Assembly (NCBI RefSeq): GCF_014280235.1 | Contig: NZ_CP047940.1 | Span: forward strand, 1,984,001-2,048,000 | DNA from: Cyanobium sp. NS01 | GTDB taxonomy: Bacteria; Cyanobacteriota; Cyanobacteriia; PCC-6307; Cyanobiaceae | Length of the DNA stretch: 64,000 nucleotides | Reading direction: 5' to 3' | Shown here: one piece after another, positions 8,292 to 16,818 of the stretch | Position numbering within the stretch: the first letter of the stretch is position 1 | Layout: each line of letters opens with the position of its first letter | Program-made: the position numbers and the translations under genes | The notes under the pieces: generated by a model | The model's database searches: none | Told to the model about the DNA's origin: nothing | Seen by the model: the letters and a program-made list of their open reading frames with translations, nothing else

Positions 8292-8504
8292 ATGACGGCC
8301 ATCTCCTGCCTCAAGCCAGCCACCATTCCCCATCAGGGGGAATGCGTTCAGCTTGATTTCGATGAGCAGCTCTACCAAGTGATCGGCGTGGACGATCGCC
8401 ACGACCGCTGCTGGCTGCGGCGCTGGCCCCTGGCCCGCCACGGTTCGGAAGTGTTTGAAATTTCCCTGCAACAGGTGCGTCCTGCCAGGCCCCACCGCTC
8501 TTGA
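8292..8504 (+). CDS. Small conserved-type cytosolic protein (70 aa), unknown
   Basis: The product from ATG 8292 is compact and charged. It reads as a small SH3-like beta barrel by eye: QLDFDEQLYQVIGVDD, then RCWLRRWPLARHGSEVFEISLQQV. It has strong G/C third-position bias and a clean stop. I believe similar short proteins occur in picocyanobacteria but cannot name a family. The longer open frame upstream (from 8028) passes through the tandem repeat and is not favoured. Confidence 0.65.
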   Translation: MTAISCLKPATIPHQGECVQLDFDEQLYQVIGVDDRHDRCWLRRWPLARHGSEVFEISLQQVRPARPHRS

Positions 8505-8604
8505 ATGAGCGCCGACCGTCGACAATCCGTGTGACCACAACGCTCTGCAGCGGAGCCAGCGCTCCGCCGCTGCCCTGACGGTGCCGGCCCGAAGGATCCG
8601 TGCC

Positions 8605-10233
8605 ATGCCCCAACGGCTCTGCAGCGGGCTGCTGCAGGCCTGCCTGGCCGTGGCCATGGCCGGCTGCCTGCCGCAGCAAGGCGGGGCACCGGGGGCAACA
8701 GGCCGCCCCGAGGACACGCCCGATCGCCTTGTGGTGGCCAGCAGGAACCGCGTCGACACCGTCGACCCTGCCGGCGCCTTCACCTTCGGCGCCATGCAGC
8801 TGCTGAGCGCCCTCGGTGATCCGCTCTATGCCGTCAGTGACACGGGCGAGCTGGAGCCGAGGCTGGCCCTGGCGCCGCCGCAGCTGAGCGCCGATGGTCG
8901 CACCGCCACCATTCCCCTGCGCCGCGGTGTGCGCTTCCACGACGGCACCCCGTTCGATGCCGCGGCCATGGTGTTCAGCCTTGAGCGCTTCCTGGCCATC
9001 GGCAAGCTCAGCTACCTGCTCGGCGACCGGGTCAGCGATGTGAGGGCTGTGGACTCCCACACCCTGGAGTTGGAGCTGCGCCAGCCCTTCGCTCCCCTGG
9101 CGGAACTGCTCAGCGCCGTGGCCCTCACCCCGCTCTCCCCCACCGCCTACCGCCAGCACGGCGACAGCCTGCTCAACGACCGCTTCGTGGGCACCGGCCC
9201 CTACCGGCTCACCTTTTTCAGCAAGCAGCAGCAGCGGCTGGAGCCCTTCGAGGGCTACTGGGGTGAGCAGCCGGCCAACGACGGCCTGGACCTGGTTTCC
9301 CTCAGCAACTCCACCGCCCTGTTCGGTGCCCTGATCAGTGGCGAAGTGGACGTACTGCTCTCCACCAGCCTGGAGATCGACCAGCAGGCCGCCCTGCGCA
9401 GCCGCGCCCGCCGCGGCGAGCTGCAGGAGAGCAGAGGGCCGGCACTGGAGATCAGCTACCTCACCCTGCTCAGCGACCAGCCCCCCTTCGACGACCCCAG
9501 GCTGAGGCAGGCCCTAGCCCTGAGCCTGGATCGGGCCACCATCAGCGAGCGCGTCACCCTGGGCCTGCGCGCTCCCCTGCGGGAGCTGGTGCCGCCCAGC
9601 CTGCCGGGCTCCGATCCCACCGCCTGGGTGAGTTACGACCCCGAGCGCGCCCGGGAGCTCTACCGCCAGGCGGGCTACTGCCAGGGCAAGCAGCTGCCCC
9701 TGCCGCTCACCTTCCGCTCCAACATCCCCAGCGACCGCCTGTTCGCCCTTACCTGGCAGGCCCAGCTGCAGCAGGATCTGGGCGATTGTGTGCGGCTGGA
9801 GGTGAGCGGCATGGAATCCACCACGGCCTACCGCCAACTCGGCGAGGGGGCCTTCACACTGATCCTGCTCGACTGGATGGGCGACTTCCCCGACGCCGAC
9901 AACTACCTGATCCCCCTGCTGGCCTGCAGCCAGGAGGAGGGGGAGCGCTGCCTCGAGGGCGCCAGTGCCGCCAGCGGCAGCTTCTGGGCCCAGCCAGGGC
10001 TGCAGCCCCTGCTGCGCCGCAGTGAGAGCAGCCAGGGCGAGGAGCGCCATGCCGTGCTGCAGCGGATTCAGCGGATCACGGCCGCCGCCAACCCCTACGT
10101 GCCCCTCTGGCTGGTGTCGCCCAAGGCCTGGGCCCAGCCTGGGGTGAGTCAGCCCCGCTTCGACGGTTCCGGGCGCCTGCTGCTCCAGGCCCTGGCGCCG
10201 GCGGGGGCTGGGCCCGTGGGGGCAGCCCGATGA
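8605..10233 (+). CDS. ABC transporter substrate-binding lipoprotein, peptide/nickel (family 5) type
   Basis: The ATG at 8605 gives a lipoprotein signal peptide with lipobox AMAGC; an in-frame GTG at 8581 would add 8 residues before it. Family-5 binding-protein signatures follow: LRRGVRFHDGTPFDAAAMVFSLERFL, a central FVGTGPYRL, and DDPRLRQALALSLDRATISE. At 542 residues it has full length. It should be anchored in the outer face of the cytoplasmic membrane and deliver a peptide or similar ligand to the permease, whose ATG overlaps its TGA. The substrate is not predictable. Confidence 0.92.
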   Translation: MPQRLCSGLLQACLAVAMAGCLPQQGGAPGATGRPEDTPDRLVVASRNRVDTVDPAGAFTFGAMQLLSALGDPLYAVSDTGELEPRLALAPPQLSADGRTATIPLRRGVRFHDGTPFDAAAMVFSLERFLAIGKLSYLLGDRVSDVRAVDSHTLELELRQPFAPLAELLSAVALTPLSPTAYRQHGDSLLNDRFVGTGPYRLTFFSKQQQRLEPFEGYWGEQPANDGLDLVSLSNSTALFGALISGEVDVLLSTSLEIDQQAALRSRARRGELQESRGPALEISYLTLLSDQPPFDDPRLRQALALSLDRATISERVTLGLRAPLRELVPPSLPGSDPTAWVSYDPERARELYRQAGYCQGKQLPLPLTFRSNIPSDRLFALTWQAQLQQDLGDCVRLEVSGMESTTAYRQLGEGAFTLILLDWMGDFPDADNYLIPLLACSQEEGERCLEGASAASGSFWAQPGLQPLLRRSESSQGEERHAVLQRIQRITAAANPYVPLWLVSPKAWAQPGVSQPRFDGSGRLLLQALAPAGAGPVGAAR

Positions 10234-11261
10234 GCCGCCGCCGCGCCCTGGTCCAGTACGTGGGAGCCCGGCTGGCCCTGGCCCCGGTGATGCTGTGGCT
10301 GATCGCCACCCTGGTGTTCCTGCTGCTGCGGCTGGCCCCCGGCGATCCGATCGACGCCCTGCTGGGCACCCGCGCCCCGGAGGCGGCCCGGGCCGCTCTG
10401 CGCAGCCGCCTCGGCCTCGACCAGCCGCTGCTGCACCAGTACGGCCACTTTCTGGGCGATCTGCTGCGCGGCGATCTGGGCGACTCCCTCACCAACCAGG
10501 AGCCCGTGAGCGGCGTGATCGGCCAGACCCTGCCGGCCAGCCTGGAGCTGGGCAGCGTGGCCCTGCTGCTGGCGGCCGTGGTGGGCCTGGCGGTGGGCTT
10601 TTCCGGGATCGCCCGGCCCGAAGGCAAGCTCGACCTGGCCGGCAGGCTCTACGGCATCGGCACCTATGCCCTGCCCCCCTTCTGGGCGGCCATGGTGGTG
10701 CAGCTGGTGTTTGCCGTGTGGCTGGGCTGGCTTCCGGTGGGCGGCCGCTTCCCCCCCACGCTGCTGCCGCCGGAGGGGAGCGGCTTCTATCTGCTCGACA
10801 GCCTGCGCAGCGGCCTGGCCAGCGGCCAGTGGCAGGCCCTGCAGGGCACCCTGCGGCACCTCACCCTGCCGGCCGGCACCCTGGCACTGCTGCTGAGCGG
10901 CATCTTCGCCAACGCCCTGCGCCTCAACCTGCGCCGCAGCCTCGGCAGCGACTATGTGGAGGCAGCCCGCAGCCGGGGCCTGGGAGAGGCGCGGGTGATC
11001 CTGCGCCATGCCCTGCCCAATGCCCTGTTGCCGGTGCTCACGATCACGGGCATCACCGTGGCCTCCCTGATCGGCGGTGCCCTGCTGATCGAGGTCACCT
11101 ATTCGTGGCCCGGGATCGCCTACCGGCTGCAGGAGGCGATCAGCCAGCGCGACTACCCCCTGGTGCAGGGCATCGTGGTGGTGGTGGCGGCCCTGGTGGT
11201 GCTGGTCACGGTCACCGTGGACGTGCTGGTCGCCCTGCTGGATCCCCGCATCCGCTTCTGA
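10230..11261 (+). CDS. ABC transporter permease, DppB/OppB type
   Basis: This 343-residue membrane protein carries the DppB-type N-terminus (RLAPGDPIDALLG, then LDQPLLHQYGHFLGDLLRGDLGDSL) and the EAA loop (DYVEAARSRGLGEARVILRHALPNALLPVLTI) that docks the ATPase. It overlaps the binding-protein gene by ATGA. No DppC permease or DppD/F ATPases lie alongside, because the next gene is convergent and unrelated. The rest of the transporter must be encoded elsewhere. Confidence 0.93.
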   Translation: MSRRRALVQYVGARLALAPVMLWLIATLVFLLLRLAPGDPIDALLGTRAPEAARAALRSRLGLDQPLLHQYGHFLGDLLRGDLGDSLTNQEPVSGVIGQTLPASLELGSVALLLAAVVGLAVGFSGIARPEGKLDLAGRLYGIGTYALPPFWAAMVVQLVFAVWLGWLPVGGRFPPTLLPPEGSGFYLLDSLRSGLASGQWQALQGTLRHLTLPAGTLALLLSGIFANALRLNLRRSLGSDYVEAARSRGLGEARVILRHALPNALLPVLTITGITVASLIGGALLIEVTYSWPGIAYRLQEAISQRDYPLVQGIVVVVAALVVLVTVTVDVLVALLDPRIRF

Positions 11262-11280
11262 GCCCCTGAGCTCAGGGGCT
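11261..11280. terminator. Perfect 20-bp palindrome, probable bidirectional terminator
   Basis: AGCCCCTGAG/CTCAGGGGCT is a perfect palindrome between two convergent genes. It begins at the last base of the permease stop and contains the hydrolase stop (11272-11274). There is no T-run on either side, so termination may be imperfect. Confidence 0.55.
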
Positions 11281-12918
11281 GTGGATGGCACGGCGCCAGC
11301 GCTCGGCCTGGGCTGGATCGAGCACGTAGCCCGTGATGCCGTTGTGCACCCGCCGCTGGGGGGAGAGCAGGGAGGGGTGCTGGGTGCTTTCCAGGAACTC
11401 GATCGTGAGCGCCAGCAGCAGCTCCTGCACCCGCTCGGGCTGCTCCCCCACCAACTGGTCACCGAGGCGGAACAGCGGCTCGTTCTGCGCCGCCAGCCGC
11501 ACCGGCGAGAAGTGGCTCCCCCCATCCACCACCACCAGGCGACTGCGGGGATCGCTGCTTCCGTTGAACAGGCCCAGCTGCTCGGTGACGGGCGGGGTGA
11601 CCAGATCGAGGCTGCCGCCCACCACCAGCACCGGCACGGCCAGATCGGCCAGGCCGCGGCTGGGCCACAGCAGACTGCCGAAGCCGTTGAAGGTGATCAC
11701 CCCACGCAGGGGGATGGCGTCCGGCAGCGACGAACCACTCACCGGAAAGGAGCTGCTGGCGCCATCGCCGGTGATGTCGGGGAGCTGGCACTGCAGGAGG
11801 CGCGAGAGGTTCGTCACCGGCAGGGAGGAGAGGGCCTGCTGACAGCGCTGCCGCAGCCCCTGCTCCGGCACCAGGCCAGCCGCCATCAGGGCCGCCAGGC
11901 CACCGAGGGAGTGGCCAATCAGCACCAGGCCGTCCTCCCCTGATGGCTGGGGACCCAGCGAGGGCAGGCTGCCCTCGCGGCGTGCCGTCAGCACGGCCTG
12001 CAGATCCGCCAGCCGGTCGGGCAGCGACTCCGCTCCCGGTGGTGGGCCCTCCCCCCTCAGGGAAGCCTGCACCGCCTGCTCGTCGCTGCCGGGATGTTCG
12101 ATCACCAGCACCGGCCAGCCCCGCTCCGCCAGGGCCGCCGCCAGCCAGCTGAGCTGCTCGGTGTTGCCGCCCAGCCCGGGCATCAGCAGCAGCCAGGGGC
12201 CCCGCTTGGCCCGGCGAGCCGGCCAGAGCTCCAGCGGCAGGGGCTCGGAGCGGTGGGCCACGGTGAGCTGAATCTGCTGGGGGGCCCCGAGCTGCTGGCG
12301 GCCGATCAGCAGGCTGCGGGAGCTGCGCCTGGGCAGCGGCAGCTGCCGCAGCCGCTGGATCGCCCGCTCCTGGCCCTGGAGCTGGCGACGCCAGTCAGCT
12401 GCCAGGTCCAGCAGGCCATCGATGCGCAGATTCAGCCTCTCTGGAGGCAGGGCCTGCAGCAGGTCGAGGGTGGTGATCATGCTCTGGCGCACCAGCAGCT
12501 GCTGCAGGGTCTCCAGCAGCAGCACGCCGGTGTTCTCGCCGGCGGCGGTGGTGATCAGGCCCCCCACCTCGCGCAGCATCGGCTCCCCGGTCCAGCTGCT
12601 CAGCAGCTGGAGGCCGAAACCACGGTCCCGCAGCAGAGGGGCCCGCAACAGCCTGATCAGCCCCTGTCTCGACTCGGCATCGAGCAGATTGAGCCAGAGA
12701 CCGAGGCTGCCGCTCTGACCATCCGGCTGCAGGGTCCAGGCCGCCAGCTCATCGAGATCGATCGGCAGCCTCAGCCCATCCAGTTCCACCACCACCTCCC
12801 CGGAGGCGCGCACCGGCTGGGGGGCGAGGGCAGGCACCAGGAGGGGGGGGAGCAGCAGCAGACTGGCCAGCAACCGCGGCAGGCAACGAGCAGGTGATCG
12901 CAGAGGCCGAGGGGGCAA
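11272..12918 (-). CDS. Alpha/beta hydrolase with N-terminal DUF1400-like domain
   Basis: A hydrophobic leader (LPRLLASLLLLPPLLVPALA) suggests export. A ~130-residue region resembles the cyanobacterial DUF1400 module (VVVELDGLRLPIDLDELAAW..., REVGGLITTAAGEN). The alpha/beta-hydrolase part has LLLMPGLGGNTEQLSWLA, the nucleophile elbow GHSLGG, an acidic loop (VGGSLDLVTP) and the final catalytic His (GGSHFSP). It is probably a periplasmic lipase, esterase or dienelactone hydrolase-like enzyme. The first usable start is TTG 12918, which overlaps the divergent MFS gene's GTG; the true start may be a few codons in. Confidence 0.75.
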   Translation of the reverse strand: MPPRPLRSPARCLPRLLASLLLLPPLLVPALAPQPVRASGEVVVELDGLRLPIDLDELAAWTLQPDGQSGSLGLWLNLLDAESRQGLIRLLRAPLLRDRGFGLQLLSSWTGEPMLREVGGLITTAAGENTGVLLLETLQQLLVRQSMITTLDLLQALPPERLNLRIDGLLDLAADWRRQLQGQERAIQRLRQLPLPRRSSRSLLIGRQQLGAPQQIQLTVAHRSEPLPLELWPARRAKRGPWLLLMPGLGGNTEQLSWLAAALAERGWPVLVIEHPGSDEQAVQASLRGEGPPPGAESLPDRLADLQAVLTARREGSLPSLGPQPSGEDGLVLIGHSLGGLAALMAAGLVPEQGLRQRCQQALSSLPVTNLSRLLQCQLPDITGDGASSSFPVSGSSLPDAIPLRGVITFNGFGSLLWPSRGLADLAVPVLVVGGSLDLVTPPVTEQLGLFNGSSDPRSRLVVVDGGSHFSPVRLAAQNEPLFRLGDQLVGEQPERVQELLLALTIEFLESTQHPSLLSPQRRVHNGITGYVLDPAQAERWRRAIHSP

Positions 12919-14147
12919 CGGAGGGGACGCCGCGGCGTCGGGGCTGGTGGTTCCAGTTTCCCGCGCCGCTGCGCGAAGTGGCCTGGGTGCGGCTGGTGGG
13001 ATCGATCGGGGCCGGTGGCGTGCTCTATCTCACACCGATGGTGTTTCACCAGCAGGCCTTCAGCGCCGCCAGCGTCACCCAGGGGGTCGCCCTGGCAGCC
13101 CTGGCGGGCACGGGGGGGCGTTTTCTGAGCGGCTGGCTGCTGGATCGCGGCCTCAACTGCTCAGTCCCCGTGCTGCTGGCTGCCCTCACCGCCCTGCTGG
13201 CGGATGTGCGCCTGCTGGGAGCCCTCGACCTGCCGGCCTACCTGCAGGGCCAGCTGCTGATGGGCGTGTCCATGGGCCTGTACTGGCCGGCGATTGAGCT
13301 GGCCGTTCCCCTGAGCTGCCAGCAGGGGGCTCACACCATCCCCTCGGCCCGTGGCTATGCCCTGGTGCGGAGCGCCGACGCCGCCGGCATCGCCACCGGG
13401 GCACTGCTGGGGGCTGGCCTGGCCGCAGCCGGCCAGTTGCGCTGGATCTATGGGGTGGACATGGTCTGCCTGGCGGCCATGGCGCTGCTGCTGGTGCTGC
13501 GACCGCTGCCCAACCCGAAGCGGCGCGCCGTGGGCAGTGGCCTGGAACTCGGCAGCGGCTGGTGGCGGCCACTGCTGCCGGTGCTGGCCGTGGCCCTGCT
13601 GGCCACCGCCCTGCCCGCCCTGATGCAGAGCGCCCTGCCCCTGGACCTGGTGCGGGGCGGCCTGGAGCGCCAGGCGCTGCCCGAGAGCGTGGGGGCCCTG
13701 TTGATCGGCCTGAAGCTGGGGCTGCTGCTGCTGATCCAGTGGCCGGTGGGTCAGGCCCTGGCCCGGCGCCCGGTGCGGGTGGGGCTGGGGCTGAGCCTGG
13801 CGGCCTTTGCCCTGGGCACGGGCCTGCTGGGGGCCTCAGCCCTCAGCGGGGCCGGCCTGGTGTTGGTGCTGCTGGCCCAGATCCCGCTGGCCTTCGGCGA
13901 GGCCGCCTTTCTGCCGGTGGCCAGCGAGGCCGTGGTGGAGATCACCCCGCCCCAGCACAGGGGCCTGGCCATGGCCCTGTTCTCCCAGTGCTTTGCCCTC
14001 AGCGCCCTCACCGCTCCACTGCTGGCGGGTCTGGCCCTGGATCGCCAGGGTCACGGCGTGGGGGTGTGGTTCACGGCGGCAGCCCTGTGTCTGGGGGGCC
14101 AGCTGCTGGTGCAGAGGATCAGGCCGAGGTCTCTGGAGGCTGCCTGA
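12894..14147 (+). CDS. Major facilitator superfamily transporter
   Basis: The 417-residue protein has about twelve hydrophobic segments and a loop 2-3 motif GGRFLSGWLLDRG, an MFS A-like motif. The second half opens after RPLPNPKRR and contains the symmetric WPVGQALARRPVRVGLGLSL. The substrate is unknown. GTG 12894 is the longest start and overlaps the divergent hydrolase's TTG by 25 bases; later in-frame GTG codons are possible. Its 3' end overlaps the convergent small gene by 29 bases. Confidence 0.88.
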   Translation: MIAEAEGATEGTPRRRGWWFQFPAPLREVAWVRLVGSIGAGGVLYLTPMVFHQQAFSAASVTQGVALAALAGTGGRFLSGWLLDRGLNCSVPVLLAALTALLADVRLLGALDLPAYLQGQLLMGVSMGLYWPAIELAVPLSCQQGAHTIPSARGYALVRSADAAGIATGALLGAGLAAAGQLRWIYGVDMVCLAAMALLLVLRPLPNPKRRAVGSGLELGSGWWRPLLPVLAVALLATALPALMQSALPLDLVRGGLERQALPESVGALLIGLKLGLLLLIQWPVGQALARRPVRVGLGLSLAAFALGTGLLGASALSGAGLVLVLLAQIPLAFGEAAFLPVASEAVVEITPPQHRGLAMALFSQCFALSALTAPLLAGLALDRQGHGVGVWFTAAALCLGGQLLVQRIRPRSLEAA

Positions 14148-14340
14148 GGGCCCAGGCCTCATGGGGCAGCGGTTCGGTGCCGTACTCCCAGTCGTCGTAG
14201 TCGGGATCGTTGCGGATCTTGCGGTGCAGCTCCTTCTGGGCGTCGAAGTTATGGGGGTGGTCGGCGGGGAGATCTGGAGTAGGGCCGGCAGGTTGGGCCT
14301 TCTCGGGGGCCGCCTCGCCCGGACCTGATGTCTGGCTCAT
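14119..14340 (-). CDS. Small acidic protein (73 aa), unknown, probably conserved
   Basis: The product has a Pro/Ala-rich N-terminus and a distinctive charged core HNFDAQKELHRKIRNDPDYDDWEYGTEPLP. Such a composed, non-repetitive core argues for a real gene despite its small size and tail-to-tail overlap with the MFS gene. No domain is recognised and it has no signal peptide or membrane segment. Confidence 0.65.
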   Translation of the reverse strand: MSQTSGPGEAAPEKAQPAGPTPDLPADHPHNFDAQKELHRKIRNDPDYDDWEYGTEPLPHEAWALRQPPETSA

Positions 14341-14426
14341 GGTGTCCTCCGCTGGGGGTCTTGATTCTGACCGATGCCAGGCCCTAGGCCCCCCGCCATG
14401 GAGGCTGCCTGGGGGTGTGCATCAGC

Positions 14427-15518
14427 TCAGACATTGAACAGGAACTCCATCACGTCGCCCTCGACCACCACATAGTCCTTGCCCTCACTGCGCAGCCAGC
14501 CCCGGGTGCGGGCCTCCGCCAGGGAGCCGGCCTCCAGCAGCTGGCCGCAGCCGATGGTCTGGGCACGAATGAACCCCCGTTCGAAATCGGTGTGAATCAC
14601 TCCGGCCGCCTGGGGGGCGGTCATGCCGGCGGTGATCGTCCAGGCGCGGGTCTCCTTCTCGCCGCTGGTGAAGTAGGTGCGCAGGCCCAGCAGGGAGTAG
14701 GTGGCGCGGATCAGGCTCTGCAGGCCCCCCTCGCTCACCCCGAGGCCATCGAGGAATTCGGCGCGATCCTCCAGGGGCAGCTCGATCAGCTCGGCTTCCA
14801 CCTGGGCGGAGATGCGCACGGTTTCGGCACGCTCCCGAGCGGCCAGGGCCACCACGGCCTCCCCATGGGCATTGCCGCCGGCGAGATCGTTCTCGCTCAC
14901 ATTGGTGGCGTAGATGATCGGCTTGGCACTGAGCAGGCCGAGCGGTTTGACCAGGGCCAGCTCCTCGGCGCTCAGGTCGAGGTTGCGGGCGGCCCCTCCG
15001 GCCTCCAGCTCCGCCTGGATGCGCGCCAGCACGGCATCTTCCTGCTGGGCCTCCTTGCTGGTGCGCACCTGCTTCCTGAGCCGTTCCCGGCGCTTCTCCA
15101 CCTGGCTGAGATCCGCCAGCCCCAGCTCGAGATTGATCACCTCCGCATCCCGCTCCGGCCCCACCGAACCCGACACGTGAATCACGTCGTCGTCCTCGAA
15201 GCAGCGCACCACGTGCACGATGGCGTCCACCTCGCGGATGTTGGCCAGGAACTTGTTGCCGAGCCCCTCCCCCTGGCTGGCCCCCGCCACCAGGCCGGCG
15301 ATGTCCACGAACTCCACCCGCGTGGGCACGATCTCCTTGCTGCGGCTCAGCTGGGCCAGCTGATCGAGGCGTGGGTCAGGCACTGACACCACGCCGCTGT
15401 TGGGCTCGATCGTGCAGAACGGATAGTTGGCCGCCTCCGCCTGGGCGTTGGCCACCAGGGCGTTGAACAGAGTGGACTTGCCCACGTTGGGCAGCCCGAC
15501 GATTCCGGCTTTGAGCAT
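14427..15518 (-). CDS. ychF: Redox-regulated ATPase/GTPase YchF (OLA1 family)
   Basis: A universal P-loop NTPase that binds ribosomes and prefers ATP over GTP. G1 is [11 protein letters not shown] near the N-terminus. The family signature [16 protein letters not shown] and G3 DIAGLV follow. The NxxE-type base-recognition region is YATNVSEND, and the C-terminal TGS domain ends [13 protein letters not shown]. At 363 residues it is the standard length. It is divergent from the HlyD-type gene. Confidence 0.97.
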   Translation of the reverse strand: MLKAGIVGLPNVGKSTLFNALVANAQAEAANYPFCTIEPNSGVVSVPDPRLDQLAQLSRSKEIVPTRVEFVDIAGLVAGASQGEGLGNKFLANIREVDAIVHVVRCFEDDDVIHVSGSVGPERDAEVINLELGLADLSQVEKRRERLRKQVRTSKEAQQEDAVLARIQAELEAGGAARNLDLSAEELALVKPLGLLSAKPIIYATNVSENDLAGGNAHGEAVVALAARERAETVRISAQVEAELIELPLEDRAEFLDGLGVSEGGLQSLIRATYSLLGLRTYFTSGEKETRAWTITAGMTAPQAAGVIHTDFERGFIRAQTIGCGQLLEAGSLAEARTRGWLRSEGKDYVVVEGDVMEFLFNV

Positions 15519-15572
15519 GGGGGAAATCTACGGGCCGCAGCCCGGCCCCCTCGGCCGCGAGACTGGGGGCAG

Positions 15573-16799
15573 ATGCTGGCCAGGCCGATTCCGATCCTTA
15601 CCCCACGCCGGCCCAGGACTCCGGCCGACTCCAATCCCTCCACCGACGCTCCAGAACCAGCTCAGAACGGCGATTCAGGCGCCCCTGCCCCGGCATCCAG
15701 ATGGTGGCAACGGCGGCGCCTCTGGGCTGTGGCCGGCGTGGCCATCGTGCTCGTGCTGGCGGCGGGGGTGGTGTGGCAGCGCCAGCGCAACGCGGCGTCG
15801 GCCAACCTTGAGCCCTACACCGTGCTGGCCCAGTCCGGTGACCTGCCCGGCGTGGTGAGCGCCTCCGGGGAGCTGGAGGCCGTCAAGCGGGTGAACGTGA
15901 GTCCCAAGCGCCAGGGCGTGCTCCAGGAACTGTTCGTGGAGGAGGGCGACCAGGTGCAGGCCGGCCAGGCCCTGGCCCGCATGGACAGCGGCGATCTCGC
16001 CGACCGCCTCAATGAGCTCAGGGCCCAGTTGCAGTCGGCCCAGGCCCAGCTGATGCGCAGCCGCAGCGAACTGGAGCGCAACGAAAAGCTGTTCGAGGAA
16101 AACGCCATCAGCCTCAGCGACTACAACACCGTGCGCAGCACCTTCCTGGTGGATGAGGCTGCCGCTGAAGCCGCCCGTCAGCGCCTGGCGGCCCGCAAGG
16201 TGGAGCAGGCCGACCTGATCGTGCGCGCCCCGTTCACCGGCGTGATCACCCAGCGCTTCGCCGATCCAGGCTCCTTCGTGACCCCCACCACCGCCGCCTC
16301 GGCCACGGCCGGCGCCACCAGCTCCTCGATCGTGGAGCTGGCCCAGGGGCTCGAGGTGGTGGCCAAGGTGCCCGAGAGCGACATCGGCCGCATCCGGCTC
16401 GCCCAGGAGGCCAGCGTGCGGGTGGATGCCTTCCCGGACCGCCGCTTCGAGGTGGTGGTGAAGCGGATCACCCCCCGGGCGGTGAAGCTGAACAACGTGA
16501 CCTCCTTCGACGTGGTGCTGCGCTTCCTCGAGGCTCAGCCCGATCTGCGCATCGGCATGACCGCCGACGTGGACTTCAGGACCGGCCAGGTGCAGGCCGA
16601 GACCCTCGTGCCCACCGTGGCGATCGTGACCGAGGACGGCCGGCCCGGCGTGCTGCTGGTGGACAAGGATCGACAGCCGCTGTTCCAGCCGGTGGAACTG
16701 GGCATCAGCGGCGGCAAGGACACCCAGATCCTCTCCGGCCTGGAAGCCGGCACCAGGGTGTTCATCGACCTGCCCCCCTGGTCGAACAAGCAGCGCTGA
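15573..16799 (+). CDS. HlyD/MacA-type efflux periplasmic adaptor subunit
   Basis: After a Pro-rich cytosolic tail there is one transmembrane helix (LWAVAGVAIVLVLAAGVVW, ~residues 50-68). A lipoyl/barrel-sandwich half-site follows (GVVSASGELEAVKRVNVSPK). A coiled-coil hairpin (ELRAQLQSAQAQLMRSRSELERNEKL...) comes next, then the second half-site (LIVRAPFTGVITQRFADPGSFV) and membrane-proximal beta domains. It should bridge an inner-membrane ABC exporter to an outer-membrane channel, as MacA or DevB do. No permease or ATPase is adjacent; a LolD/MacB-type ATPase lies 42 kb away in the window. Confidence 0.9.
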   Translation: MLARPIPILTPRRPRTPADSNPSTDAPEPAQNGDSGAPAPASRWWQRRRLWAVAGVAIVLVLAAGVVWQRQRNAASANLEPYTVLAQSGDLPGVVSASGELEAVKRVNVSPKRQGVLQELFVEEGDQVQAGQALARMDSGDLADRLNELRAQLQSAQAQLMRSRSELERNEKLFEENAISLSDYNTVRSTFLVDEAAAEAARQRLAARKVEQADLIVRAPFTGVITQRFADPGSFVTPTTAASATAGATSSSIVELAQGLEVVAKVPESDIGRIRLAQEASVRVDAFPDRRFEVVVKRITPRAVKLNNVTSFDVVLRFLEAQPDLRIGMTADVDFRTGQVQAETLVPTVAIVTEDGRPGVLLVDKDRQPLFQPVELGISGGKDTQILSGLEAGTRVFIDLPPWSNKQR

Positions 16800-16818
16800 G
16801 GGCGCGGCCCGCGTGGGT

